Of a stretch of DNA of 64,000 nucleotides, positions 9,078 through 16,347 are shown piece by piece (within the stretch, counting starts at the first letter, position 1; each line of letters starts with the position of its first letter). The stretch lies in contig CAYSNW010000016.1 of assembly GCA_964432415.1 (NCBI GenBank), positions 5,639 through 69,638 of the forward strand. Direction: 5' to 3'. Source of the stretch: JAFECT01 sp964432415 (lineage in GTDB: Bacteria; Pseudomonadota; Alphaproteobacteria; Caulobacterales; Caulobacteraceae). The translations under genes and the position numbers were made by a program. The notes beneath the pieces are model-generated. The model was given only the letters and a program-made list of their open reading frames with translations, was not told the DNA's origin and made no database searches.

Positions 9078-10088
9078 GTGATCCGGCCCGAGAAGATCCT
9101 CTGCCCGCGTCCGGCGGGCCTCTACTGCGCGCCTGGCGACTTCTACATCGACCCGGTGCGCCCGGTGGACCGGGCGGTGATCACCCACGGCCACGCCGAC
9201 CACGCCCGCGCGGGTCACGGCACGGTGCTCGCCACCCGCGCGACCCTGGCCATCATGGCCGAGCGCTACGGCGCGGATTTCGCCGGTCGGATCGAGGCGG
9301 CGGACTATGGCGCCCCCGTACGCCGCGACGGGGCGGAGGTGACCCTGGTCCCGGCCGGCCACGTGCTGGGCTCCGCCCAGGTGGTCGTGCGCGCCTGCGG
9401 TCTGACCATGGTGGTCTCCGGCGATTACAAGCGCCGGCGCGACCCGACCTGCGCGCCCTTCGAGCCGGTCGCCTGCGACGTCTTCATCACCGAGGCGACT
9501 TTCGGCCTGCCGGTGTTCCGCCACCCTCCCGACCATGAGGAAGTCGCGCGCCTGCTGCGCTCGGCCGCCCAGTTCCCGGAACGCACTCACCTGGTCGGCG
9601 CCTATGCGCTCGGCAAGGCGCAGCGGCTGATCTGCCTGCTGCGCGAGGGCGGCTGGGACCGCACCCTCTACGTCCATGGCGCCATGGAGCGGCTGAACGC
9701 GCTCTATCAGCGCTTCGGGGTCGAGCTCGGTCCCCTGGCCCCGGCCACGGTCGAGGGCAAGGACAGCCTGCCCGGCGAGATCGTCATCGCCCCGCCCTCG
9801 GCCATCGAGGACCGCTGGTCGCGGCGCTTCGCCGACCCGGTCACCGCCTTCGCCTCCGGCTGGATGGGGGTGCGCGCCCGCGCGCGCCAGCGCGGGGTCG
9901 AGCTGCCGCTGGTTATCTCCGACCACGCCGACTGGGACGAGCTGACCCAGACCATCGCCGAGATCCGCCCGGGGGAGCTGTGGATCACCCACGGCCGCGA
10001 GGAGGCGCTGGCCCACTGGGCCGGGACGATCGGCGTCCAGGCGCGGGCGCTCGCCCTGGTCGGCTATGAGGACGAGGACAACGACTGA
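9078..10088 (+). CDS. ligase-associated DNA exonuclease (metallo-beta-lactamase fold)
   Basis: 336 residues, MBL-fold nuclease related to mRNA 3'-end processing factors. It shows the metal-binding HGHADHA motif near residue 37, a second metal region VPAGHVLGSAQ, VSGDYKRRRDP, ITEATFGLP and the late histidines ISDHADW and ITHGREEA. This is the pattern of the bacterial ligase-associated exonuclease, which normally sits beside an ATP-dependent DNA ligase, an Lhr-type helicase and a phosphoesterase in a repair module. None of those is downstream here; the following gene is an unrelated membrane protein. The start is GTG at 9078. Confidence 0.85.
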   Translation: MIRPEKILCPRPAGLYCAPGDFYIDPVRPVDRAVITHGHADHARAGHGTVLATRATLAIMAERYGADFAGRIEAADYGAPVRRDGAEVTLVPAGHVLGSAQVVVRACGLTMVVSGDYKRRRDPTCAPFEPVACDVFITEATFGLPVFRHPPDHEEVARLLRSAAQFPERTHLVGAYALGKAQRLICLLREGGWDRTLYVHGAMERLNALYQRFGVELGPLAPATVEGKDSLPGEIVIAPPSAIEDRWSRRFADPVTAFASGWMGVRARARQRGVELPLVISDHADWDELTQTIAEIRPGELWITHGREEALAHWAGTIGVQARALALVGYEDEDND

Positions 10089-10130
10089 CCTGCGCTCAGG
10101 CCTCTGCTAAGGTGAGGGCAGGGGGATTGC

Positions 10131-10871
10131 ATGCGCCGGCACATCGGGCTCCAGGCCGACAAGGTCATCGAGACGATCGGACTGCTGCGCGCGCGCATCT
10201 CCGAGCGCTTTCCCGACTCGGGCCTGGCCCGTACCGCCGAGGGGCTGGTGGAGACCGCCCGCACCATTGAGGTGCGCGCCCGCCGCGTGGCCCGGCCCTA
10301 CCTGTTCCTGCGGCTGGTGGTCTTCCTGGTCATCGCCGCCGCGGTGGGCGTCCAGGCCTGGGTGCTGTTCCAGGTGCCGTGGGCCAAGCTGCAGTTCAAC
10401 GCCGACCCCACCAACCTGACCCAGGCCCTCGGCGCCGCGGTCAACCTGCTGATCCTGGCCGGGGCCGCGACCCTGTTCCTGGTGCGGCTGGAGGAGCGCA
10501 TCAAGCGCGGGCGGGCGCTGAAGGACCTGCACGAACTGCGCTCGCTCGCCCACGTGGTCGACATGCACCAGCTGACCAAGGACCCGACCGTGATCCTGTC
10601 GAAGGGCCCGCGCACGGTCACCTCGCCGACGCGCGAGATGACCCAGTTCCAGCTGACCCGCTATCTGGAGTACTGCGCCGAGATGCTGGCCCTGCTGGGC
10701 AAGCTGGCCGCCCTCTATTCCGAATACAGCCGCGACACCCAGGTGATCGAGGCGGTCAACGACATCGAGACCCTCTGCGCGGACCTGGGCCGCAAGATCT
10801 GGCAGAAGATCACCATTCTGAGCGCGCTGGACGAGGCCCAGGCGGCGCCGACGGCGGCGAACAGTCCGTGA
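10131..10871 (+). CDS. two-helix membrane protein, unknown function
   Basis: 246 residues. A cytosolic N-terminal helix is followed by two transmembrane segments (FLRLVVFLVIAAAVGVQAWV near 60-80 and AVNLLILAGAATLFLV near 105-120), then a long soluble alpha-helical domain with several charged heptads. No catalytic motif is visible. I do not recognise a named family. It is 42 bases downstream of the exonuclease gene and may be co-transcribed, but it is not part of the known ligase-associated repair module. Confidence 0.75.
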   Translation: MRRHIGLQADKVIETIGLLRARISERFPDSGLARTAEGLVETARTIEVRARRVARPYLFLRLVVFLVIAAAVGVQAWVLFQVPWAKLQFNADPTNLTQALGAAVNLLILAGAATLFLVRLEERIKRGRALKDLHELRSLAHVVDMHQLTKDPTVILSKGPRTVTSPTREMTQFQLTRYLEYCAEMLALLGKLAALYSEYSRDTQVIEAVNDIETLCADLGRKIWQKITILSALDEAQAAPTAANSP

Positions 10872-10930
10872 TTTGAGATGCCGGCGCCGCACCCCGACCG
10901 ACGGGGTCCGCGCTGGGAGCCCGGACGCGC

Positions 10931-11950
10931 CTAGCGCCAGCGATGCTGGCGGATCCAGTTCACCAGTACGCGCTTCGTCCCGGATTCCACCGGCAAGCCC
11001 GCGTGGCGCGTACGCATGTCGATCACGCGATCGAGGATGGTGTCCTTGAACATCAGAACGCCGCCCTTGCTGCCCTTCACCTTGAAGCCGAGCTCCGGGA
11101 ACGAGGTCTCGCCTCCGATATAGTCATCATTGAGATAGGCGATAATCGAGACAATGCGCTGGCCGCCCTGGACCACGGCGCTGCCGGATTCGAGATACTT
11201 CACCGTGAAATAATCGTGGTGATAGCCGAACTTTTGCGACGGAGCATAGTCAACAATCTGCGCGGACTCCAGTCGTTCAAACTCATAACCAAGTTGAGCC
11301 ACGATTTTTCGCATTATCACCTGAACGGCGATGTCGTGGTTTGAGATGCTCAACATATATACGTTGGCGTCTCTATGGTTCACGTCGAGCTTGTTTCCAA
11401 CTTCATCATTGTAGACAAAAGCTGGGCCTTTTTTATCCTGACCAATGCTGGCGATGTAATCGCACAGGGCGTCAGGGATGAGCTTGGGAAGATAGACGAC
11501 CTGCGGGTCGCCGCAGAGCAGAATCCGGGTGTTTCCGATGTCCCGCTGAAGCGCGCGTTCCAGCAAGGCGTCGTCGATCGCCAACTGTTCCGCCGGGTCG
11601 TCCGAGCAGTGAAACCGGTCGGAAATCAAGGGTTCGGCGTCCAGCTCCGCCACGACGGCATGAGCGTCGCGCACCGATTCCAGGGCGCCGGCGATCGAGC
11701 GCGCGCGCCGCCGTCCGTTCTGTTTCGGCAGAAGAAGCCGGCAGGCCTCAAGGGCGTTGACGGCGCCCTCGTTGCCATTCGCGGCCAGCCGCCCCAGTCC
11801 CTCGACGGCGCCGCAAAAGTCTTCATCGACGCCGTAACCGCTTGCGAGGCAATACAGCCGTTGAAGTTGAGCCGCCTCCGATCCGGATTCAGCCTTTGCA
11901 ACAATAGTCGCGAAATCCTTGATCGCGCGCTCTTTGATCGTTTCGGTCAT
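10931..11950 (-). CDS. prolyl 4-hydroxylase-like 2OG-Fe(II) oxygenase, RiPP cluster
   Basis: 339 residues. The C-terminal half is a prolyl-4-hydroxylase-type double-stranded beta-helix domain: iron ligands H244 and D246 in YHHDYF, distal H316 in RTRHAGLP, and the 2-oxoglutarate-binding K326 ten residues later, plus GGETSFPELG. The N-terminal 100 residues look like Sel1/TPR-type helical repeats (LYCLASGYGVDEDF). It should hydroxylate a carbon using 2OG and oxygen; P4H relatives act on peptidyl proline. ATG at 11950 follows a GGGGG ribosome site. It is divergent from the precursor operon, whose cores are proline-rich, so peptidyl proline hydroxylation is a reasonable but untested inference. Confidence 0.87.
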   Translation of the reverse strand: MTETIKERAIKDFATIVAKAESGSEAAQLQRLYCLASGYGVDEDFCGAVEGLGRLAANGNEGAVNALEACRLLLPKQNGRRRARSIAGALESVRDAHAVVAELDAEPLISDRFHCSDDPAEQLAIDDALLERALQRDIGNTRILLCGDPQVVYLPKLIPDALCDYIASIGQDKKGPAFVYNDEVGNKLDVNHRDANVYMLSISNHDIAVQVIMRKIVAQLGYEFERLESAQIVDYAPSQKFGYHHDYFTVKYLESGSAVVQGGQRIVSIIAYLNDDYIGGETSFPELGFKVKGSKGGVLMFKDTILDRVIDMRTRHAGLPVESGTKRVLVNWIRQHRWR

Positions 11951-12201
11951 TTGCCCCCGTCGCGCACCCGAATTCGCGCATGCCGACCACCACATCTCCC
12001 TAGTTGCAAGTTGGGCTGTCAAGCCCTTATCGGATAGTTGGATCCGGGGCGCTCCGCGGCCTCCGCACGGCCGGGAAGCCGGCGATCCGTCGGCGGCGAA
12101 CCGGCGCCTGGACCGTTGCCCGGAGGGCTCCTCTCGGCGGCGAATTCGTTGATCGCCCCGCTCGGTCCGTCTACCTTGCCGCGAGTAGGGGGCGGACAAC
12201 A
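11951..12201. promoter_or_regulatory. divergent promoter region of the RiPP cluster
   Basis: 251 bases separating the two divergent oxygenase genes. On the minus strand a TTGACA hexamer lies about 60 bases upstream of the P4H-like start. An inverted repeat GGGCT-GTCA-AGCCC at 12013-12026 could be an operator. No convincing -10 sequences can be named for either strand. Confidence 0.4.
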
Positions 12202-13155
12202 ATGCGCGATTCCGACGACAGGTCCGCGGTGGCGGTGGCCTCCCGCGCCCACGCCCGCACGCCCCTCGGCGCCGGGACGGCGAACGCGGCGGTTGCGCCA
12301 GCGAAGGCGGCGATGTCCGACCTGGTCTGGAATCCATTCGTCGACGTGGTGATCCGTCCGGCCCCGCCGGGTTCGCCCAACCCGGTGCAGGTGTCAGCCT
12401 TCGCCCGGTCGCGAGGCTTCACCAAGGCGGAGGTCGGCGCCGGCGACGTGGCGGAAGTGCTGCGCACCACCTCCGATGTCCCGGAGGCCGAAAGACGCGC
12501 GGTGCTGGAGGCCGGGCTCGGCGCCGCCGGCGTCGCCTCCCTGACCGATGTCGGCCTTCTCGTTCGCGCCGACGATCTGCCGCCGCCGTTCGCGCAAACG
12601 GATTTCACCGGCCAGGCGGCCGCCCTTGAAGGCGCCGGATACTGCATGTTGCGCGCCTGCGTCTCCACCTCGATGTGCGCGACCGCAACCCGGTACTTTT
12701 CGGACCTGCTGGAGCGGGAACACCTCAGGTACGACGAAGCCTCGGACCGCTTCCACATTCACAACGACGCCGCCTCGCGCGTGCTGCAGGCCGCGCTCCT
12801 GCCGGCGGTCCGCAGCGCGGTCGGCCGACCCGTCAATCCGAGCTACACCATGGCGTCCCTGTATCAGGGCGGCGCCCTGTTGCGGCGCCACACCGACCGC
12901 GTGCAGTGCGAGTACACGCTGTCGCTGCTTATCGACTATGCGCCCGATCCGGGCGCGGGACCGGCGCCCTGGCCGATTCGACTCCATCTCGCGGGAGAGC
13001 CGGCGCTGAAGGACTGCACCTTGGCCCTTGGGGACGGGTTCCTCTTCCGCGGTAGGGAGATTCCCCATGAGCGCCCCCCCTTGGCGCTCGATCACCGCTG
13101 CTGGGTGCTTTTGCTTCACTATGTGAACGAGGACTTCGAGGGTGACCTCGACTGA
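12202..13155 (+). CDS. second 2OG-Fe(II) oxygenase of the RiPP cluster
   Basis: 317 residues. The C-terminal 150 residues contain a jelly-roll 2OG-Fe(II) oxygenase signature: H230 and D232 in RRHTDRVQ, distal H289 in REIPHERPP, and R299 ten residues later for 2-oxoglutarate. SYTMASLYQGGALLRRHTD resembles the strand before the iron site in phytanoyl/P4H-like folds. The N-terminal half is not recognised. The ATG at 12202 has a GGGGGCGG ribosome site. It is transcribed with the precursor genes 140 bases downstream, so the substrate is probably the precursor peptide. It has little visible similarity to the divergent P4H-like enzyme, so two different hydroxylations are likely. Confidence 0.78.
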   Translation: MRDSDDRSAVAVASRAHARTPLGAGTANAAVAPAKAAMSDLVWNPFVDVVIRPAPPGSPNPVQVSAFARSRGFTKAEVGAGDVAEVLRTTSDVPEAERRAVLEAGLGAAGVASLTDVGLLVRADDLPPPFAQTDFTGQAAALEGAGYCMLRACVSTSMCATATRYFSDLLEREHLRYDEASDRFHIHNDAASRVLQAALLPAVRSAVGRPVNPSYTMASLYQGGALLRRHTDRVQCEYTLSLLIDYAPDPGAGPAPWPIRLHLAGEPALKDCTLALGDGFLFRGREIPHERPPLALDHRCWVLLLHYVNEDFEGDLD

Positions 13156-13296
13156 AGCGGTCGCGGGAGCAAGCCCGCCGCCCCAGGGGCCGCAAGGGCC
13201 TCCACACGCCGACCCGATACTACCTTAGAATGAGGGTGGGCCACCTTGCGCTCAATTAATTGGTGTGTTTCTATCCCGGAAATATCGGGGGTCTAG

Positions 13297-13539
13297 ATGG
13301 CGGACTTCAAGGACCGAATTCGGGGCAGGCTGGCGGAAATATCCGCCTCCGACGAAGATTTCGACGAATTGGCCAACCTGGTCGACCGGGAGCTGGATAC
13401 GGTTTCCGGCGGCTTCGTTTCGTTCCTCGAGTTCCTGCTCTTCTCGCAGGCTCCCGGCGAGCCCGGCGCGCCGAATCCCGGGAACTGGCCGCCGCCGATG
13501 TGGCCGCCGGACACGCCTCAGTTGCCGCCCGGCGAATAG
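13297..13539 (+). CDS. RiPP precursor peptide 1
   Basis: 80 residues. The leader is helical and acidic and ends ELANLVDRELDTVSGG, matching the double-glycine leader pattern with the cleavage site after G39. The predicted 41-residue core starts FVSFLEF, contains 12 prolines and two tryptophans (GNWPPPMWPPD) and ends PPDTPQLPPGE. A GGGG ribosome site and a small hairpin (CCCG at 13275, CGGG at 13286) precede the ATG. Precursor 2 downstream shares the leader pattern and the last 11 residues. Neighbouring maturation genes (radical SAM, HEXXH, two oxygenases, C39 exporter) support the call. The final structure is unknown. Confidence 0.85.
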   Translation: MADFKDRIRGRLAEISASDEDFDELANLVDRELDTVSGGFVSFLEFLLFSQAPGEPGAPNPGNWPPPMWPPDTPQLPPGE

Positions 13540-13603
13540 CCGCAACGGATCCGCGCCCAGTCACCTGTCCTGCGCACGCGCCGAAAGGCGCCGGAGATCG
13601 ATT

Positions 13604-13831
13604 ATGCCGAACGATAAAGACCTGAAGCGCCGCGTCCGGGACCGCCTTGAGAAGATCGAGGAGGTCGGCGACGAATTCGACCGCCTGGCTGAACTCGTCG
13701 ATCAGCAGCTCAGCATCGCCGCCGGGTTCACGCGGTTCGAATCGCATACGCAGTTCGGACAGGGCCCCGACTGGCCGCCGTCCCCGCAGGATCCGCCGCC
13801 GGATACGCCACAGCTGCCGCCTGGCGAGTAG
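13604..13831 (+). CDS. RiPP precursor peptide 2
   Basis: 75 residues. The leader is charged and helical (RRVRDRLEKIEEVGDEFDRL, then LAELVDQQLSIAAG) and ends in an Ala-Gly at 40-41, a variant of the double-glycine site. The predicted core of 34 residues begins FTRFESHTQF, has 10 prolines and a single WPP, and ends PPDTPQLPPGE, the same last 11 residues as precursor 1. A GGAG ribosome site lies 8 bases before the ATG. The conserved C-terminal tail with a variable middle suggests that the tail is a recognition element or part of the product, and that the two genes arose by duplication. Confidence 0.85.
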   Translation: MPNDKDLKRRVRDRLEKIEEVGDEFDRLAELVDQQLSIAAGFTRFESHTQFGQGPDWPPSPQDPPPDTPQLPPGE

Positions 13832-13859
13832 ACGGCGGAGTTTCGAGGGGGGTGCTGCA

Positions 13860-13889
13860 ATGAGCGGATTGGTTTGTGTTGGACGCTGA
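13860..13889 (+). CDS. possible 9-codon leader ORF overlapping the radical SAM start
   Basis: ATG at 13860 reads MSGLVCVGR and stops at 13889. It has the best Shine-Dalgarno sequence in the gap (GAGGGGGG, 5 to 8 bases upstream). The GTG start of the radical SAM gene at 13876 lies inside it in another frame and has only a weak ribosome site, so translational coupling is plausible. Evidence is limited to the ribosome site and the overlap. Confidence 0.3.
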   Translation: MSGLVCVGR

Positions 13890-15084
13890 CAGCAGGGGCG
13901 TCTCTGCGCCCTCGCCCCTCTCGCCGGACGATGAGATTTCGAGTCTGGAAGTCGTCTACAAGATCAGCGAGCGCTGCAATCTCGCCTGCGATTACTGCTA
14001 TTTCTTTTTCCGGGGGGACGAGTCCTACAAGGACCACCCGCCGATCGCTCCGATGGCCGTAACCAGCGCCCTGGTTGATTTCATCAACGACGCTGCGCGG
14101 CGATACAAGGTCAAGAAAATCAATGTCGTGTTGCATGGGGGCGAGCCGCTCATGCTTCCGAAGCGCCGATTTGTCGAGCTGTGCCAGCAGTTCGTCGACA
14201 ACTGCGAAACGCCGGTAAACTTCGCGATGCAGACCAATGGCGCCCTGGTGACGCCGGCCTGGATTGAGCTGCTCAACCGCTTCAAGGTGGGCGCAGGCGT
14301 CAGCTTCGACGGCCCGGCGGATATCCATGACGTCCATCGCTTCGACCGGCGGGGCCGGCCCTCGTATGACAACTGCCGCCGGGGGTGGGACCTTCTGGTG
14401 GAGGCGTCGCAGAAGCGGGGCGGTGTCGCCCCGGGCCTGCTCTGCGTGATCGACCCGGATGTCGATCCGGATCGTGTCTTCGACCACTTCGTGGACGATC
14501 TGGGGGCGACCCAGATGAACTTCCTGCTGCCCGACTACAATCATGATGACCCCCTGCCCGCCGGATACGGCGACAGGGTCGGCGACTACATGATCTCGGT
14601 GTTCGACAACTGGGTCCGCCGAAAGAACAAGGACATATCCATCCGGTTCATCAAGGAGACATTCTTCACCCTGTCGCGGCCGGATTCGCTGCGGGCCATC
14701 AAGATCCGTGCCCACGATACGCGCAATCAGATGAGCATAAGCTCAAATGGCGAGATAAACCTTGAGGACACAATCAAGATATTGCCCGGGTATCAGTCTT
14801 CCGAGATGACCGTATTCAATTCCACCCTTCAGGATGTGTTTTCAAGCCGGTCCTGGCTTGAGCTGGGCGCGTCCCTTTACGATCTCGCCGAACCTTGCCA
14901 GACCTGCGACTGGCGGAAGATCTGTAATGGCGGTCGCAGCCATAACCGGTTTTCCAAGCAGAACGGCTTCAAGAACCCGTCCATTTTCTGTAGTGGTCTC
15001 CAGAAGTACTATGAACACATCACGGCATCGCTGGTGAAGTGCGGTCGAGATCTGGATGACATTCATTCGGCTTTGGTCGCTTAG
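13876..15084 (+). CDS. radical SAM/SPASM-type peptide maturase
   Basis: 402 residues. The radical SAM cluster motif CNLACDYC gives C34, C38 and C41 for the 4Fe-4S cluster that cleaves S-adenosylmethionine; HGGEPL near residue 91 is the SAM-binding GGE motif. The C-terminus has a SPASM-like cysteine set (C341, C344, C350, C372) for auxiliary iron-sulfur clusters. This is the layout of enzymes that make carbon-carbon or carbon-sulfur crosslinks in RiPPs, including the cyclophane-forming maturases. It begins 44 bases after precursor 2 and is followed 12 bases later by the HEXXH gene. The start is GTG at 13876 or TTG at 13879. The bond it makes is not known from sequence. Confidence 0.9.
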   Translation: MLDADSRGVSAPSPLSPDDEISSLEVVYKISERCNLACDYCYFFFRGDESYKDHPPIAPMAVTSALVDFINDAARRYKVKKINVVLHGGEPLMLPKRRFVELCQQFVDNCETPVNFAMQTNGALVTPAWIELLNRFKVGAGVSFDGPADIHDVHRFDRRGRPSYDNCRRGWDLLVEASQKRGGVAPGLLCVIDPDVDPDRVFDHFVDDLGATQMNFLLPDYNHDDPLPAGYGDRVGDYMISVFDNWVRRKNKDISIRFIKETFFTLSRPDSLRAIKIRAHDTRNQMSISSNGEINLEDTIKILPGYQSSEMTVFNSTLQDVFSSRSWLELGASLYDLAEPCQTCDWRKICNGGRSHNRFSKQNGFKNPSIFCSGLQKYYEHITASLVKCGRDLDDIHSALVA

Positions 15085-15096
15085 GGGAGGGGCGTC

Positions 15097-16293
15097 ATGG
15101 TGGATGTAGTGCCGAATTTCGCGGTGCCGATGTCGGACGAGGCGCTGACCAAGCAGACCAATGTTCTCGCCCTGGCGAACTTCACCTCCACCGCGAAACA
15201 GCTGTTTCGTTCGCGGCCGTCGAATTCGCCGTGCCCCGAGGTCTACGACGAGCTGCTGGTCCGGGCCCGCAACGTCGCCCAGGGGACCCGCACCTGGACC
15301 CCCGCCGCGGGTGTGGTGCGCAGTTTCCAGCGCGCCGAGGACTTCGATGCCGGCGCCATTCAGCTGGCGCTGCTCCTGACCGCCCTGGGGGGCTGGGACT
15401 CCTGGTCCGGGACGCTCTCGCGGCCGACGACCTTCCTTCTCGGCGTCAACACCCTGGAGCTCGACGGACGGTTCGAGGTGAAGGCGTCGCCGAGCCGGAT
15501 CGAGATCGCGGGAGCGTCGCTCCCCGCGCCGATCGTCTTCGAGGCGGCATCCGAGGGCGTGTGGCTGCCGGCCCCGGACGGTCAGGCGGGTGGTCGGGTG
15601 CAGGAATGCGGCGCCCACCTCGAGGCCGCCGGCCTGCTCGACAAGTTTGTCCTGCCGCTGAAGGGCAACCCGAACATGACGGGGGAGAAGGAGACCGAGC
15701 GGACGGACTTTCTGGAGGCGATCAATCCCGGGGAGCGGGATCTTGCGGCCTATGCGGCCGTCCGGATCGCCCAGGCCTACGACATGATCGACACCGTGGC
15801 GCCGCAGTATTCGCTCTATACGCGGCTGCTCGTGCGGGGCGTGGGCGCCTATCCGGCGGGCCTGTTCGGGCACGGCCAGCGGTCCAGCGGCTCGAGTTCC
15901 GACTATCCGGGCCTCTACACCTGCACCTTCCCCGGGGCCCTGGACTGGCTGGCGGAAACCCTGGTGCACGAGTCGTCCCACCAGCACCTGAATCTGCTGA
16001 CGAGCGTGTTTCCCCTGACGGAGGGGGACGACGGCAAGCGCTACTACTCATCGATAAAGGGCAAGCCCCGAACCCTGCGCCGGCAGATCCTGGGTTACCA
16101 CGCGGTGGTCAACATCACCCTCTTCCGCCGCAATCTCATAGATCGGCTCGGTCACAGCGCGCATCGCAAACGCGAACTCGACCTGTTCGAACAGTACGCC
16201 GTCGACATGCGCGCGGAGCTCGACGGCGCGACGACGTACACTGACGAGGGGCGGACGTTCGTGGAACGTCTCAATGCTCAGCTCGCCGGATAG
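15097..16293 (+). CDS. HEXXH-motif putative peptide-modification protein
   Basis: 398 residues. The defining feature is HESSH at 291-295 in ETLVHESSHQHL, a zinc-metalloprotease-like HEXXH signature. Proteins of this type occur beside radical SAM RiPP maturases such as FxSxx-type systems, where their activity is unresolved. There is no signal peptide, so it acts in the cytosol. A strong ribosome site (AGGGGAGGGG) precedes the ATG. It is last in the plus-strand RiPP operon and converges with the exporter gene. It may trim or otherwise process the modified peptide, or protect the host; this is inference. Confidence 0.8.
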   Translation: MVDVVPNFAVPMSDEALTKQTNVLALANFTSTAKQLFRSRPSNSPCPEVYDELLVRARNVAQGTRTWTPAAGVVRSFQRAEDFDAGAIQLALLLTALGGWDSWSGTLSRPTTFLLGVNTLELDGRFEVKASPSRIEIAGASLPAPIVFEAASEGVWLPAPDGQAGGRVQECGAHLEAAGLLDKFVLPLKGNPNMTGEKETERTDFLEAINPGERDLAAYAAVRIAQAYDMIDTVAPQYSLYTRLLVRGVGAYPAGLFGHGQRSSGSSSDYPGLYTCTFPGALDWLAETLVHESSHQHLNLLTSVFPLTEGDDGKRYYSSIKGKPRTLRRQILGYHAVVNITLFRRNLIDRLGHSAHRKRELDLFEQYAVDMRAELDGATTYTDEGRTFVERLNAQLAG

Positions 16294-16347
16294 CCGTCCG
16301 TGCGCCGATGGGCCCTCCAGCGCCTTCGCCGTGTGAGTGGGGAGGGC

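Noticed and set aside
10891..10907. Hairpin ACCCCG-N5-CGGGGT as a terminator between convergent genes
   Set aside because: The stem is short (6 bp) and no T-run follows on either strand.
13253..13262. Palindrome CAATTAATTG before precursor 1 as an operator
   Set aside because: Only 10 bases and AT-only in the centre; it is just as likely to be part of a promoter -10 region. No second site supports it.
16312..16347. Inverted repeat GCCCTCC / GGAGGGC between the HEXXH gene and the exporter as a bidirectional terminator
   Set aside because: A 22-base loop and no T-run; the right arm ends at the exporter stop codon.
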